Assembly (NCBI RefSeq): GCF_900103625.1
Contig: NZ_LT629700.1
Span: 1,674,001 to 1,738,000, forward strand
Length of the DNA: 64,000 nt
From: Corynebacterium mycetoides
GTDB taxonomy: Bacteria; Actinomycetota; Actinomycetes; Mycobacteriales; Mycobacteriaceae
Direction of reading: 5' to 3'
The notes under the pieces were generated by a model. That model was not told where the DNA came from, did not search any database, and saw nothing but the letters and a program-made list of their open reading frames with translations. Both the position numbers and the translations under genes were made by a program. Below are positions 29,094 to 37,325 of this stretch, in pieces (position 1 is the first letter of the stretch; every line of letters begins with the position of its first letter).

Positions 29094-29579
29094 GTGGTGC
29101 GTCTATTAGCGCAGGTAATAGGGGCGGCAGCAGTGGCCGGGGCAGTGGCCACCGGCTGCTCCGCCCTGCCCAAAGACCCGGCGGGCACCTTCGACCGGGC
29201 GGCCGACGGCACGCTCGTCGTCGGATTGTCCGAGCACGAGCCGTGGACCAGCGTGGATGACCGCAGCGGGGAGGTGACGGGCTCCGAGGCGGAGTTGATC
29301 CGCGGGTTCGCCGACTCCATCAACGCGGACGTGGAGTGGAAGGTGGCCTCCGAGAGCGTGCTCGCGGGATGGATGGAGGACGGCGAGATCGACGTCATGG
29401 TCGGCGGGCTGACCAGCGCGTCGCCGTGGTCGACGCACATGGCCCTGACCCGCCCGTACACCACCGTGACCAGCCAGGACGGAAACGAGGAGAAGATGGT
29501 GATGGGTTTGCGTATGGGGGAGAACAAGCTCATGGTCGCTCTCGAGCGGTACCTGGCGCACGAGGAGGGTGAGATCTGA
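29094..29579 (+). CDS. Short solute-binding-protein-like lipoprotein
   Basis: A 161-aa lipoprotein with signal peptide and lipobox VATGCS. The rest matches the first lobe of family 3 extracellular solute-binding proteins: GTLVVGLSEHEPW, SGEVTGSEAELIRGFADS and IDVMVGGLTSASPW. A full family member is about 250 aa, so the second lobe is largely missing. GTG 29094 has GGAGG 6 nt upstream. The stop overlaps the start of the CDF transporter (TGATG), so this truncated sensor-like lipoprotein is translationally coupled to a cation exporter, which suggests a joint role. Confidence 0.65.
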   Translation: MVRLLAQVIGAAAVAGAVATGCSALPKDPAGTFDRAADGTLVVGLSEHEPWTSVDDRSGEVTGSEAELIRGFADSINADVEWKVASESVLAGWMEDGEIDVMVGGLTSASPWSTHMALTRPYTTVTSQDGNEEKMVMGLRMGENKLMVALERYLAHEEGEI

Positions 29580-30568
29580 TGGCCCGCGTGGACGAGGCGA
29601 GCACGGGCACGAGCATCGACGCCCTGCCGAAGAAGCAAGGCGAGCTGCTGCACAAGGCCGTGCAGCTCGAGTGGATCTCGCTGGCGGTGCTCACCGTCAC
29701 CGTCGCGTTGGTCGGCATCGTGTCCGGCCAGTCGCAGGCGATGAAGGCGGCGTGGTACGAGGATCTCCTCTCGCTGCTGCCGCCCATCGCGTTCCTCGTG
29801 GCCACCCGCGTGATCAGGAGGAACCCCGACGCGGAGCACCCGTTCGGCCACCACCGCGCGATCGGCGTGGGGCACGTGGTGGCGGGTTCTGCGCTGCTGG
29901 CGATGGGCGCGTTCCTGCTCGGCGGCTCCGCAGTGGGGTTGGTGAACCAGGAGAAGCCTCCGATCGGCACCGTCGTGCTGTTCGGCAGCAGCATCTGGCT
30001 CGGGTGGCTGATGGTCGCCGTGATGGCGCTGTCCGTCATCGGACCCGTCATCCTGGGGCGGCTGAAGCTCAAGATCGCCGAGCCGCTGCAGGACAAGGTG
30101 CTCTACGCGGACGCGGACATGAACAAGGCCGACTGGATGACGGGCGTGGCCACCATCGTCGGTGTGCTCGGCGTCGGCATCGGGCTGTGGTGGATGGATG
30201 CGGTCGCGGCGATCGTGGTGTCGTTCTCCATCGTGTGGGACGGCGTGAACAACCTGCGGACCGCGGTGCGCGACCTTACTGACGCCCGCCCGACCGACCT
30301 CGACGGCAACAAGCACCCCGTTTTGGACAAGGCGGTGGATGCGGCGCAGCGCACCGACTGGGTCAAGGATGCCTCGGCGCGTTTCCGCGATCTCGGCCAC
30401 GTGCTGCACGCAGAAGTGTTCGTGGTGCCACGGGAAGGGCGTGAGGTGAGCGTCGACAAGCTGCGCGAGCTGCGGCAGAAGGTAGAGAAGGTCGACTACC
30501 AGCTCCACGATGTCGTGGTCACCGCCGTCAGTGAGATCCCCGAGTTCCTCGTGAAAGAGGAGCGCTAA
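29579..30568 (+). CDS. Cation diffusion facilitator (CDF) family efflux transporter
   Basis: A 329-aa CDF protein: six membrane helices followed by a C-terminal cytoplasmic metallochaperone-like domain (about 240-329). Metal-site features include the loop HPFGHHRAIGVGH after TM3, YEDLLSLLPP in TM2 and YADADMNKADW in TM5 with Asp residues where Zn/Fe/Mn-type members have HD/D pairs. Likely exports Zn, Mn or a related divalent ion; specificity cannot be read. Its ATG overlaps the lipoprotein stop by one base. Confidence 0.8.
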   Translation: MARVDEASTGTSIDALPKKQGELLHKAVQLEWISLAVLTVTVALVGIVSGQSQAMKAAWYEDLLSLLPPIAFLVATRVIRRNPDAEHPFGHHRAIGVGHVVAGSALLAMGAFLLGGSAVGLVNQEKPPIGTVVLFGSSIWLGWLMVAVMALSVIGPVILGRLKLKIAEPLQDKVLYADADMNKADWMTGVATIVGVLGVGIGLWWMDAVAAIVVSFSIVWDGVNNLRTAVRDLTDARPTDLDGNKHPVLDKAVDAAQRTDWVKDASARFRDLGHVLHAEVFVVPREGREVSVDKLRELRQKVEKVDYQLHDVVVTAVSEIPEFLVKEER

Positions 30569-30615
30569 ATAGCCGTGTAGTGTGGTGCCGGACATGACGA
30601 GCGATCGGAGGAACC

Positions 30616-31704
30616 GTGGCCCTAAAGCTCACTGGCACAATGCACAACTACGCCTGGGGGCACACGGACCTGATCGCCGACCTGCAGGGGCGTGAGCCGT
30701 CCGGCACACCGGAGGCGGAGCTGTGGTTCGGCGCGCACCCGAGCGCGCCCTCGCTGACCGAGGCGGGCCCGCTCGACGAGGTGATCGCCCGCGACGGCGC
30801 GGAGCCCTTGCCGTTTCTGGTGAAGCTGCTGGCCGCCGCCAAGCCGTTGTCGCTGCAGGCGCACCCCTCCCGCGAGCAGGCCCGCGCCGGGTTCGCGCGC
30901 GAGAACGCCGCCGGGATCGCCGTTGATGCGCCCGACCGCAACTATCGCGACGCCAATCACAAGCCCGAGATCCTCATCGCGCTCACGGAGTTTCGCGCGA
31001 TGGCGGGCTTCCGGCCCATCCCCCGCACGCTCGAGCTCGTGCGCGCCTTTAATCTGCCCGCGCTCGCCGAGCTTGAGCGCCTGCTTGTCGACGCCTCCCT
31101 CGACGCTTCCGACAAGCTATCCCGCGCCCTGACCTGGGCGATGGAATCGGAGGCAGCAGACGCCGTGGCGCAGCGTGCCACAGAGTTGACGGGCAACGAG
31201 GTCGCCCGCAATCTCGCGTTCATCGCGCGCGAATACCCCGGTGACAGCGGCGTGGTGGCGGCGCTGCTGCTCAACCACGTCACGCTCGCACCGGGCGAGG
31301 CGATTTTTCTGTCCGCCGGAAACCTCCACGCCTACCTGTGCGGGCTGGGCGTGGAAGTGATGGCGAACTCGGACAACGTGCTGCGCGGCGGGTTGACCGC
31401 CAAGCACATCGACACCGCGGAGCTGTTTTCCGTGCTGAAGTTCGAGGCCCTGGAGGACCCGCGGGTCGCCGTAGTCGGCGGGCGCTACGCGGTCCCGGTG
31501 GATGACTTCCGCGTCGCCCCCCTGGGCGACCTGGAAAACGGCGCCACGGTGAGCGGACCCGCGATCGTGATTAATACCGCAGGTCAGCTCACCGTGGGCG
31601 GCGTCATTCTCGGTCCGGGTGAGGCCGCGTGGATCTCTCCCTCCGAGGGCCCGTTGACCGCAGCCGGTAAGGGCGCGGTCGCCTTCGCAGTCACGCAGGA
31701 GTGA
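30616..31704 (+). CDS. manA: Mannose-6-phosphate isomerase, class I
   Basis: A 362-aa type I phosphomannose isomerase that interconverts mannose-6-phosphate and fructose-6-phosphate, feeding GDP-mannose for mannolipids and glycans. Motifs are LQAHPSREQA (zinc His), YRDANHKPEI and LSAGNLHAYL. GTG 30616 has GGAGGA 4 nt upstream; a TAGTGT hexamer at 30578-30583 may be its -10. Convergent with the dehydrogenase gene. Confidence 0.92.
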   Translation: MALKLTGTMHNYAWGHTDLIADLQGREPSGTPEAELWFGAHPSAPSLTEAGPLDEVIARDGAEPLPFLVKLLAAAKPLSLQAHPSREQARAGFARENAAGIAVDAPDRNYRDANHKPEILIALTEFRAMAGFRPIPRTLELVRAFNLPALAELERLLVDASLDASDKLSRALTWAMESEAADAVAQRATELTGNEVARNLAFIAREYPGDSGVVAALLLNHVTLAPGEAIFLSAGNLHAYLCGLGVEVMANSDNVLRGGLTAKHIDTAELFSVLKFEALEDPRVAVVGGRYAVPVDDFRVAPLGDLENGATVSGPAIVINTAGQLTVGGVILGPGEAAWISPSEGPLTAAGKGAVAFAVTQE

Positions 31705-31722
31705 GAACCGCGCTCTCGCCGT

Positions 31723-32898
31723 TTACGGCTTGAGCACCACCTTGATGCAGCCGTCTTCCTTCTTCTGGAACTTCTCGTACATCTCGGGGCCCTCATCCAG
31801 GGACGCGGTGTGGGTCTTCAGGTCCAGCACGCCGAGCGGGTCCGAGGGATCGTCGACAAGCGGCAGAAGGTCATCGACCCAGTTGCGCACGTTACACTGC
31901 CCCATCCGCAGCTCAATCTGCTTGTCAAAAATGTTGAGCATGGGCAGCGGATCCTTCGCGCCGCCGTAGACGCCGGCGAGTGAGATGGTGCCGCCGCGGC
32001 GCACGGCGTCGATGGCGGTGTAGAGGGCCGAGAGGCGGTCCACGCCCGCGTTCTGCATCATCGCGCGACCGGCGGGGGAGGGCAGGAGGCCGGTGGCGGC
32101 CTGCGCCACACCTGCGACGGGGGCGCCGTGGGCCTCCATGCCGACGGCGTCGATCACGGCGTCGGGGCCGCGGCCGTCGGTCAGCTCGCGCAGGAGGTCT
32201 GCGGTGCCGTCGAGGGAACCGAGGGTCTCGATGCCGTGGCGCTCCGCCATCTCGCGGCGCTCGCTCACCGGGTCCACGGCGATGACGCGCAGCCCGAGGT
32301 GCTTGCCAATGCGCGCGGACATCTGCCCGATCGGGCCGAGGCCGAGCACGGCCAAGGTGCCGCCCTCATCGGTGTTGGCGTACTGGACCGCCTGCCACGC
32401 GGTGGGCACGACGTCGGAAAGGAAGAGGTAGCGCTCGTCCTCGCCGACCTGGGGGACCTTGATGGGGCCGTAATCAGCGTGAGGCACCCGCAGAAGCTCG
32501 GCCTGGCCGCCGGGCAGCGAGCCGTAGAGACGGGAGTAGCCGAGCAGGGTGCCGCCGGTGTTGTACTCGTGGACCTGGGTCGTCTCGCACTGGGACTGCA
32601 GGCCGCGGCGGCACATGTAGCAGTGCCCGCAGGAGACGTTGAAGGGGATGACGACGCGGTCGCCGGGCTTAATGTTGGTCACGGCCGAGCCGACTTCCTC
32701 GACGATGCCCATCGGCTCGTGGCCGATGATGTCGCCCTTGTCCATGAACGGCCCGAGGACTTCGTAGAGGTGAAGGTCGGAACCGCAGATCGCGGTGGAG
32801 GTGATACGCACGATGGCGTCGGTCGGTTCGATGATCTGGGGGTCGGGGACGGTTTCCACACTCACCGTCCGTTTTGCTTGCCACGTTAAGGCTTTCAT
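31723..32898 (-). CDS. Zinc-dependent alcohol/formaldehyde-type dehydrogenase
   Basis: A 391-aa medium-chain dehydrogenase. Catalytic zinc ligands are Cys in AICGSDLHLYE, HE in IIGHEPMG and a later Glu/Cys; the structural zinc lobe is CGHCYMCRRGLQSQC. The Rossmann motif is VLGLGPIGQ. It resembles glutathione-independent formaldehyde dehydrogenases and threonine dehydrogenase-like enzymes in actinobacteria; the substrate is not certain. ATG 32898 has AAAGGAAG 5 nt upstream. Confidence 0.75.
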   Translation of the reverse strand: MKALTWQAKRTVSVETVPDPQIIEPTDAIVRITSTAICGSDLHLYEVLGPFMDKGDIIGHEPMGIVEEVGSAVTNIKPGDRVVIPFNVSCGHCYMCRRGLQSQCETTQVHEYNTGGTLLGYSRLYGSLPGGQAELLRVPHADYGPIKVPQVGEDERYLFLSDVVPTAWQAVQYANTDEGGTLAVLGLGPIGQMSARIGKHLGLRVIAVDPVSERREMAERHGIETLGSLDGTADLLRELTDGRGPDAVIDAVGMEAHGAPVAGVAQAATGLLPSPAGRAMMQNAGVDRLSALYTAIDAVRRGGTISLAGVYGGAKDPLPMLNIFDKQIELRMGQCNVRNWVDDLLPLVDDPSDPLGVLDLKTHTASLDEGPEMYEKFQKKEDGCIKVVLKP

Positions 32899-32963
32899 GC
32901 GCTTCCTTTCATAGGTTGTGTACGCCGATAGTAGTGAAAGTCGCCCAACCTGTCAGGAAACAG

Positions 32964-32997
32964 AAAAACTCGCCCCGCCCGGGGTGGGCGGAGCGAG
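32964..32997 (-). terminator. Terminator of the 63-aa peptide gene
   Basis: On the minus strand: stem CTCGCTCCGCCC, 5-nt loop, GGGCGGGGCGAG, then TTTTT. One wobble pair; it ends 19 bp after the stop at 33017. Confidence 0.9.
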
Positions 32998-33016
32998 CTG
33001 CGCTGAGATCGTGTGG

Positions 33017-33208
33017 CTACTGAGCAGCCGGAGCCGGGGTAGCGGTTGCGGTGGTGGTGGCGGTGGTCGCGGCGTCGGCGGTGTCAGCCGCGGAGCTGCC
33101 GCCCTCGGAGGACAGGCCGGCGATGATGGAGTCGAAGTCGATGGCGGAGGACAGCTTCTCGCCCAGGACGGCGACGATGTGGATGAGGAGGTCAGAGAGG
33201 ATGGACAT
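33017..33208 (-). CDS. 63-aa porin-like amphipathic peptide
   Basis: A small protein MSILSDLLIHIVAVLGEKLS... with no signal peptide. The first 33 residues form an amphipathic helix (SDLLIHIVAVLGEKLSSAID) and the rest is a Ser/Ala/Thr tail ending TPAPAAQ. This composition resembles the tiny alpha-helical mycomembrane channel proteins (PorA/PorH type) of corynebacteria, which also lack signal peptides. Start ATG 33208 has AAGGAAGAG 5 nt upstream and the gene ends in its own terminator. It follows the 36-aa gene on the same strand but with its own leader. Function is inferred only from size, amphipathicity and context. Confidence 0.55.
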   Translation of the reverse strand: MSILSDLLIHIVAVLGEKLSSAIDFDSIIAGLSSEGGSSAADTADAATTATTTATATPAPAAQ

Positions 33209-33280
33209 GGTGCTCTTCCTTTCGGTGCGGTTTTCAACGAACACTCGAAAACTACAACGCGGCGAAGGCGCAGCGCTATC

Positions 33281-33335
33281 TACTTTCGTCCCCTCTTTGC
33301 GCAGGTCAGAGCAGGTCCGGGTGGGGACGAAAGTA
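33281..33335. repeat. 13-bp perfect inverted repeat upstream of the 63-aa gene
   Basis: TACTTTCGTCCCC (33281-33293) and GGGGACGAAAGTA (33323-33335), separated by 29 bp, about 75-125 bp upstream of the peptide start. The spacing suits two operator half-sites on the same face of DNA. Confidence 0.65.
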
Positions 33336-33414
33336 TCAATCGCCACCGTGCGGACGGTTCTCGCGTGCCCCCGGTGCCCATGGGGCGGCTACCCCCAGGC
33401 GGGGGTGCGCACGG

Positions 33415-33442
33415 AAAAGCCGCAGCCCGGAGGCTGCGGCTT
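33415..33442 (-). terminator. Terminator of the 36-aa peptide gene
   Basis: Stem AAGCCGCAGCC/GGCTGCGGCTT with a 4-nt loop, followed on the minus strand by TTTTCC, 24 bp after the stop at 33467. Confidence 0.88.
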
Positions 33443-33466
33443 AGATTCCTTGCTCAGGGGCCAGAT

Positions 33467-33577
33467 TTAGAGGCCGAGAGCCGAGGAAAGGCCGGAGGAC
33501 AGCTCCACCGGGAGCTTCAGCAGGTCGTTGAGGGTGTTGGTGAAGAAGTTGACGAGGTTGTAGAAAATGTCGGTCAT
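33467..33577 (-). CDS. 36-aa porin-like amphipathic peptide
   Basis: A tiny gene with ATG at 33577 and TAA at 33467-33469, encoding 36 residues that start MTDIFYNLVNFFTNTLNDLL and end LSSGLSSALGL. AAAGGAAAG lies 6 nt upstream and a strong terminator follows, so it is very probably expressed. There is no signal peptide; one face of the helix is Phe/Leu/Ile/Val and the other Asn/Thr/Asp/Lys. Size and sequence type match the small channel-forming PorA/PorH-like peptides of Corynebacterium. It sits just upstream of a second small peptide gene, as porin genes often come in pairs. Confidence 0.6.
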   Translation of the reverse strand: MTDIFYNLVNFFTNTLNDLLKLPVELSSGLSSALGL

Positions 33578-33901
33578 GGTGACTTTCCTTTCGATCGGTT
33601 TGTTCGGTCGATATCCACCCTAGAAAAGCCGCGCCGGGGAGGGAAATAGCCGGGGCAAATTATTTCGCCCGAGATATTAGATTTCACTTAATGGTTGCCG
33701 TTACATTTCCGGTCGGATTCCCAGAAACTTGGGATACTCCCAGTTTTCCGGGCTCGGCGGAGCCGGTCCGCCGGTCGGATTTCTCCGCGCAATTTCCCAG
33801 AAACCCCCTTTGAAATGGTATTAGTGATGCCTGGTTTGCCCCTCCAAACTACCCCTATCCGGGGTGAGCGAGGCGGGTCCCAGCGACGTAGTATCGGCAT
33901 C
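33578..33901 (+). other. 324-bp regulatory stretch between the 36-aa gene and glsA
   Basis: No gene is supported here. It holds the promoter of the minus-strand peptide gene and that of glsA. Direct repeats of CCGGTCGGATT (33709-33719, 33771-33781) and CCCAGAAAC (33720-33728, 33796-33804) and an imperfect inverted repeat AACTTGGGA-TAC-TCCCAGTT (about 33725-33745) are present and unexplained. Confidence 0.4.
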
Positions 33902-35563
33902 ATGCCGACACCCGTACCTGAGTACCTGGAGAAAATCCTCGACCTCGTCCGCGACGACGACTCCGGCGAGGTCGCCGACTACATCGACGTTCTCAAGGAC
34001 GCCGACCCCGACAAGCTCGGGCTCGCCCTGTGCACGACCTCGGGCCACCTTTACGCGGTGGGCGATGACGACTACGAATTCTCCATCCAGTCCATTTCCA
34101 AGCCCTTTGTCTATGCGCTGGCGCTTGAGGAGCTCGGACCCGACGAGGTGCACAAGGTCGTCGGCGTCGAGCCCTCGGGCGATGCGTACAACGCAATCTC
34201 GCTCGATGACACCACCAACCGGCCCTCCAACCCGATGATCAACGCCGGGGCGATCGCGGTGAACCAGCTCATCAACGGGGCCGATTCCTCGGTGGAGGAG
34301 CGGGTAGAAAAGATCCGCGCGTTCTTCTCCTCCCTGGCCGGCCGCGAGCTGCGTATTGATACCCGCGTGGTGGACACCGAGCTGGCAACCGCCCACCGCA
34401 ACCTGGGCATCGCGCACCTGCTCAGCGAGTTCGACATGGTGCAGGACCAGGCGCACGACGCCGTGAATTCCTACACCCAGCAGTGCGCCATCCTGGTCAC
34501 AGTGCGAGACCTCGCCGTCATGGCGGCGACCCTGGCCAACGGCGGCGTGCAGCCGATCACGGGAGAGCGCGTGATGTCGGCGACGGCGAGCCGGGTCACC
34601 CAGGCGGTCATGAGCTCGGCGGGAATGTACGACGGCTCGGGGCGCTGGATGGTGGACGTGGGCATCCCCGCGAAGTCCGGCGTGGCCGGCGGGTTGATCG
34701 GCACCATGCCGGGACAGATGGGCATCGCCTCCCTCAGCCCGAGGCTCAACGAGCAGGGAAACTCGGTGCGGGGGGTGAGAATCTTCCGGGAGCTCTCCTC
34801 CATGCTCGGGCTCAACCTCATGAGCTCGGATTACTACACCGCGCCGGGTATCAGGTCCGTGGACCGGAGGGAGGACACGACCGTGGTGCAGCTCCAGGGG
34901 ATGATCAACTTCCCGGCGGCCGAGAAGATCCTGCACGACTTGGATGACTACCGGCTCGTCGGCAGCCACCTCGTGCTGGACGTGCGCAACGTCACCTCCT
35001 TCAACAAGGCGGGCCGGTTGCTCATCAAGGAGGGAATCCGCAAAATTCGCGACACCGGCTTCAACGTGTCCATCTACGACCCGGACTCGGCGATGCCGGA
35101 CTACGAGTTCTCCGACGGCACCCGCTTCGAGGCGTTGAAGGATTTTTCAACATCTTTTACTATCGACGTCCCCCGCGACGAGGTCTACAGCGCGATCTGC
35201 CAGCCGCAGCGGTGGTGGGACGACTCGATCGAAACAACCGGCGGGTCGGTCGGCGAAAAGGGCGGGGAGTTCCGCTTCGACAACGACTCCACGTACGCCG
35301 AGCTCACGGTCGCGGAAGCGGACGAGGGCGACCGCCTGGTGTGGCGCGTGGAGCCGACGGACCGGGGCGGCGAGGACAAGGAGTGGGGCAACACCGACAT
35401 CATCTTCGATCTGGAGGACGCGGGCGACGGAAGCACCCGGGTCAACTTCACGCACCGGGGCATGCACCAGCGCGAACACAACTACGCCGACATCGCGGAG
35501 GAATGGAAGAAGCGCCTCACCGAGCGCCTCGAGCCGCTGATCCGCAAAGGGCAGAACATCTAG
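33902..35563 (+). CDS. glsA: Glutaminase fused to STAS and SRPBCC (AHSA1-like) domains
   Basis: A 553-aa protein in three parts. Residues 1-310 are a beta-lactamase-fold glutaminase (glutamine to glutamate plus ammonia) with SIQSISKPF (Ser64, Lys67), NPMINAGAI and SGVAGGLIGTMPG. Residues about 325-413 form a STAS domain (TTVVQLQGMINFP, GSHLVLDVRNVTSFNKAG). From about 414 the chain becomes SFTIDVPRDEVYSAICQPQRWWD, an SRPBCC/AHSA1-type ligand-binding domain, to the end. Glutaminase-STAS fusions are known; the added SRPBCC domain is unusual. Start ATG 33902 has a leaderless -10 TAGTAT (33889-33894) 7 nt away. A fusion by loss of a stop codon is possible. Confidence 0.82.
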   Translation: MPTPVPEYLEKILDLVRDDDSGEVADYIDVLKDADPDKLGLALCTTSGHLYAVGDDDYEFSIQSISKPFVYALALEELGPDEVHKVVGVEPSGDAYNAISLDDTTNRPSNPMINAGAIAVNQLINGADSSVEERVEKIRAFFSSLAGRELRIDTRVVDTELATAHRNLGIAHLLSEFDMVQDQAHDAVNSYTQQCAILVTVRDLAVMAATLANGGVQPITGERVMSATASRVTQAVMSSAGMYDGSGRWMVDVGIPAKSGVAGGLIGTMPGQMGIASLSPRLNEQGNSVRGVRIFRELSSMLGLNLMSSDYYTAPGIRSVDRREDTTVVQLQGMINFPAAEKILHDLDDYRLVGSHLVLDVRNVTSFNKAGRLLIKEGIRKIRDTGFNVSIYDPDSAMPDYEFSDGTRFEALKDFSTSFTIDVPRDEVYSAICQPQRWWDDSIETTGGSVGEKGGEFRFDNDSTYAELTVAEADEGDRLVWRVEPTDRGGEDKEWGNTDIIFDLEDAGDGSTRVNFTHRGMHQREHNYADIAEEWKKRLTERLEPLIRKGQNI

Positions 35564-35636
35564 CCGCACTCGATTCGCCGCTTGCCCGCGCTATATGCTG
35601 AGCGGGACCGATTTCTCGCCGACAGGAGTTTCAACG

Positions 35637-36809
35637 TTGATTCGAGACACCATCTGGTGGCACGTCTACCCGCTCGGCGCAACGGGCGCTCCCATCCGCA
35701 ACAGGGCGGGCGGGGACGCCGGACACCGCCTGCGTTCGCTCGAGCCCTGGCTGGATTACCTCATCGAGCTCGGGTGCGACGGCCTGCTGCTGGGCCCGAT
35801 CTTCGAGTCGGTGACCCACGGCTACGACACCCTCGACCACTACACGGTGGATTCCCGCCTGGGCACGGACGCCGACGTCGACTGGCTGCTGGCAGAGTGC
35901 GCCTCCCGCGGCATCAAGGTCATGTTCGACGGCGTGTTCAACCACGTCGCGCGCTCCCACCCAGCGGTCGGCGCTGGGCTCGCGGGGAACACCGATTGGG
36001 AGGGACACGGGGAGCTGGCCACGCTCCACCACGATGATCCGCGCGTGCGCGACATGGTGACCGACATCATGTACCACTGGCTGCGGCGCGGCATCAGCGG
36101 CTGGCGTCTCGACGTCGCGTATTCCGTCCCCGCAGACTTCTGGTCCGACGTTCTCGGCCGCGTCCGCGCCGAGTTCCCCGACGCCTTGTTCCTCGGAGAG
36201 GTGATCCACGGCGACTACGCCGAGATCGCCCAGGCCGGAACCATGGACTCCGTCACCCAATACGAGCTGTGGAAGGCCCTGTGGTCCTCCCTGCACGACG
36301 TGAACTTCTGGGAGCTCGCCCACGCCATCGAGCGCCACCGCGACATCGCCGCCCGGGTCCTGCCGAACATCTTCGTTGGCAATCACGACGTCGACCGCAT
36401 CGCATCCAAGGTGGGTCAGGACAAGGCTCTGGTTGCCACCGCGCTCATGCTCACGCTGCCCGGCATGCCTTCAATCTACTACGGCGACGAGCAGGGCTTC
36501 GAGGGGCTGCGCACCACCGGTTTCGAGGCCGACGACGCGGTGCGCCCGGCCCTCCCCGCCAGCCCGGACGAGCTGTCCCCCCTGGGACGGTGGATATTTG
36601 AACAACACCAGGCGCTCATCGGCCTGCGCCGCCGCAACGCGTGGCTCGTCGGCGCGTCCGCGGAGGTGCTGGACAAGACGAACGAGACCATCTCGCTGCG
36701 GTCGTTCACCGACGATGCCGAATTGCTTGTCGACGCCTGGCTGGCGCCGTCCCCCGGCATCCGCGTCCACTCGGGCGGGCAGACGCTCTACGAGTGGCCG
36801 CGCGCTTAA
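35637..36809 (+). CDS. GH13 alpha-amylase family enzyme
   Basis: A 390-aa cytoplasmic GH13 (beta/alpha)8-barrel enzyme. Conserved regions: DGVFNHV (region I), GWRLDVA with nucleophile Asp159, GEVIHGD with acid/base Glu188, and VGNHDVDR with Asp251. It lacks a signal peptide and starch-binding modules, and is shorter than typical amylases. Substrate unknown (small maltooligosaccharides or sucrose-type compounds possible). The start is taken as TTG 35637 with AGGAG 8 nt upstream and -10 TATGCT at 35594-35599; the ATG at 35595 lies inside that -10 box and is unlikely. Confidence 0.78.
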   Translation: MIRDTIWWHVYPLGATGAPIRNRAGGDAGHRLRSLEPWLDYLIELGCDGLLLGPIFESVTHGYDTLDHYTVDSRLGTDADVDWLLAECASRGIKVMFDGVFNHVARSHPAVGAGLAGNTDWEGHGELATLHHDDPRVRDMVTDIMYHWLRRGISGWRLDVAYSVPADFWSDVLGRVRAEFPDALFLGEVIHGDYAEIAQAGTMDSVTQYELWKALWSSLHDVNFWELAHAIERHRDIAARVLPNIFVGNHDVDRIASKVGQDKALVATALMLTLPGMPSIYYGDEQGFEGLRTTGFEADDAVRPALPASPDELSPLGRWIFEQHQALIGLRRRNAWLVGASAEVLDKTNETISLRSFTDDAELLVDAWLAPSPGIRVHSGGQTLYEWPRA

Positions 36810-36813
36810 AAAA

Positions 36814-37305
36814 TTAGAACGGGAGGGAGGAACCGTTCGCCGCCATCACGGCGAGGTCCGGGAGGCGCACGATCGCGATGTCGGCGACGGGAACGTCAAA
36901 GGTGGGCACGCCCTGCGGTGCAAGCACGATCACCGGAAGGGCGGGAGCTGCGGGAGTCTGAGCGGGAGCTGCGGGCGCCGCCGGGGCCGGCGCGGGCAGC
37001 GGGGCCGGGTTCGCATTCGAGGTCCCCTTGAGGCCGCAGCGGTTGGCTGCTTCGTCGACACGCGCGAGGGCGGCGAGGATCTGCGGGCCGCGGGAGTCGA
37101 AGCGGGCGATCGTTTGGGCCTGGCGCACGCGGGACTGGTAGTCGGCGTCGTTGGTCCAGTAGCGGGACGCCTGCTGGCAGCTGATCGGGCCGGACGGCAG
37201 CTTGGCCAGGACGTCATCGATCGGGTCCGCGGAGGCGAACGGGGCGGAAAGCGTGGTCACTGTCAGTGCCGCGGCCAGGGCGACGGCGCTCAGGCGGGAA
37301 GTCAT
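36814..37305 (-). CDS. Small secreted corynebacterial protein
   Basis: A 163-aa exported protein: signal peptide to about APFASA/D, a helical domain (27-95) with two Cys (ISCQQAS, NRCGLKG) that could pair, a Pro/Ala-rich linker, and a hydrophobic tail with PVIVLAP and DIAIVRLPDLAVM. No known family recognised. A CATAAT hexamer 6 nt before the ATG suggests a leaderless mRNA. It is convergent with the GH13 gene. Confidence 0.6.
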   Translation of the reverse strand: MTSRLSAVALAAALTVTTLSAPFASADPIDDVLAKLPSGPISCQQASRYWTNDADYQSRVRQAQTIARFDSRGPQILAALARVDEAANRCGLKGTSNANPAPLPAPAPAAPAAPAQTPAAPALPVIVLAPQGVPTFDVPVADIAIVRLPDLAVMAANGSSLPF

Positions 37306-37325
37306 GCGCTGATTATGGCACGTTT

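Noticed and set aside
35595..35636. ATG 35595 as the GH13 enzyme start
   Set aside because: It lies inside the TATGCT -10 box; TTG 35637 has AGGAG at good distance and gives the normal N-terminus.
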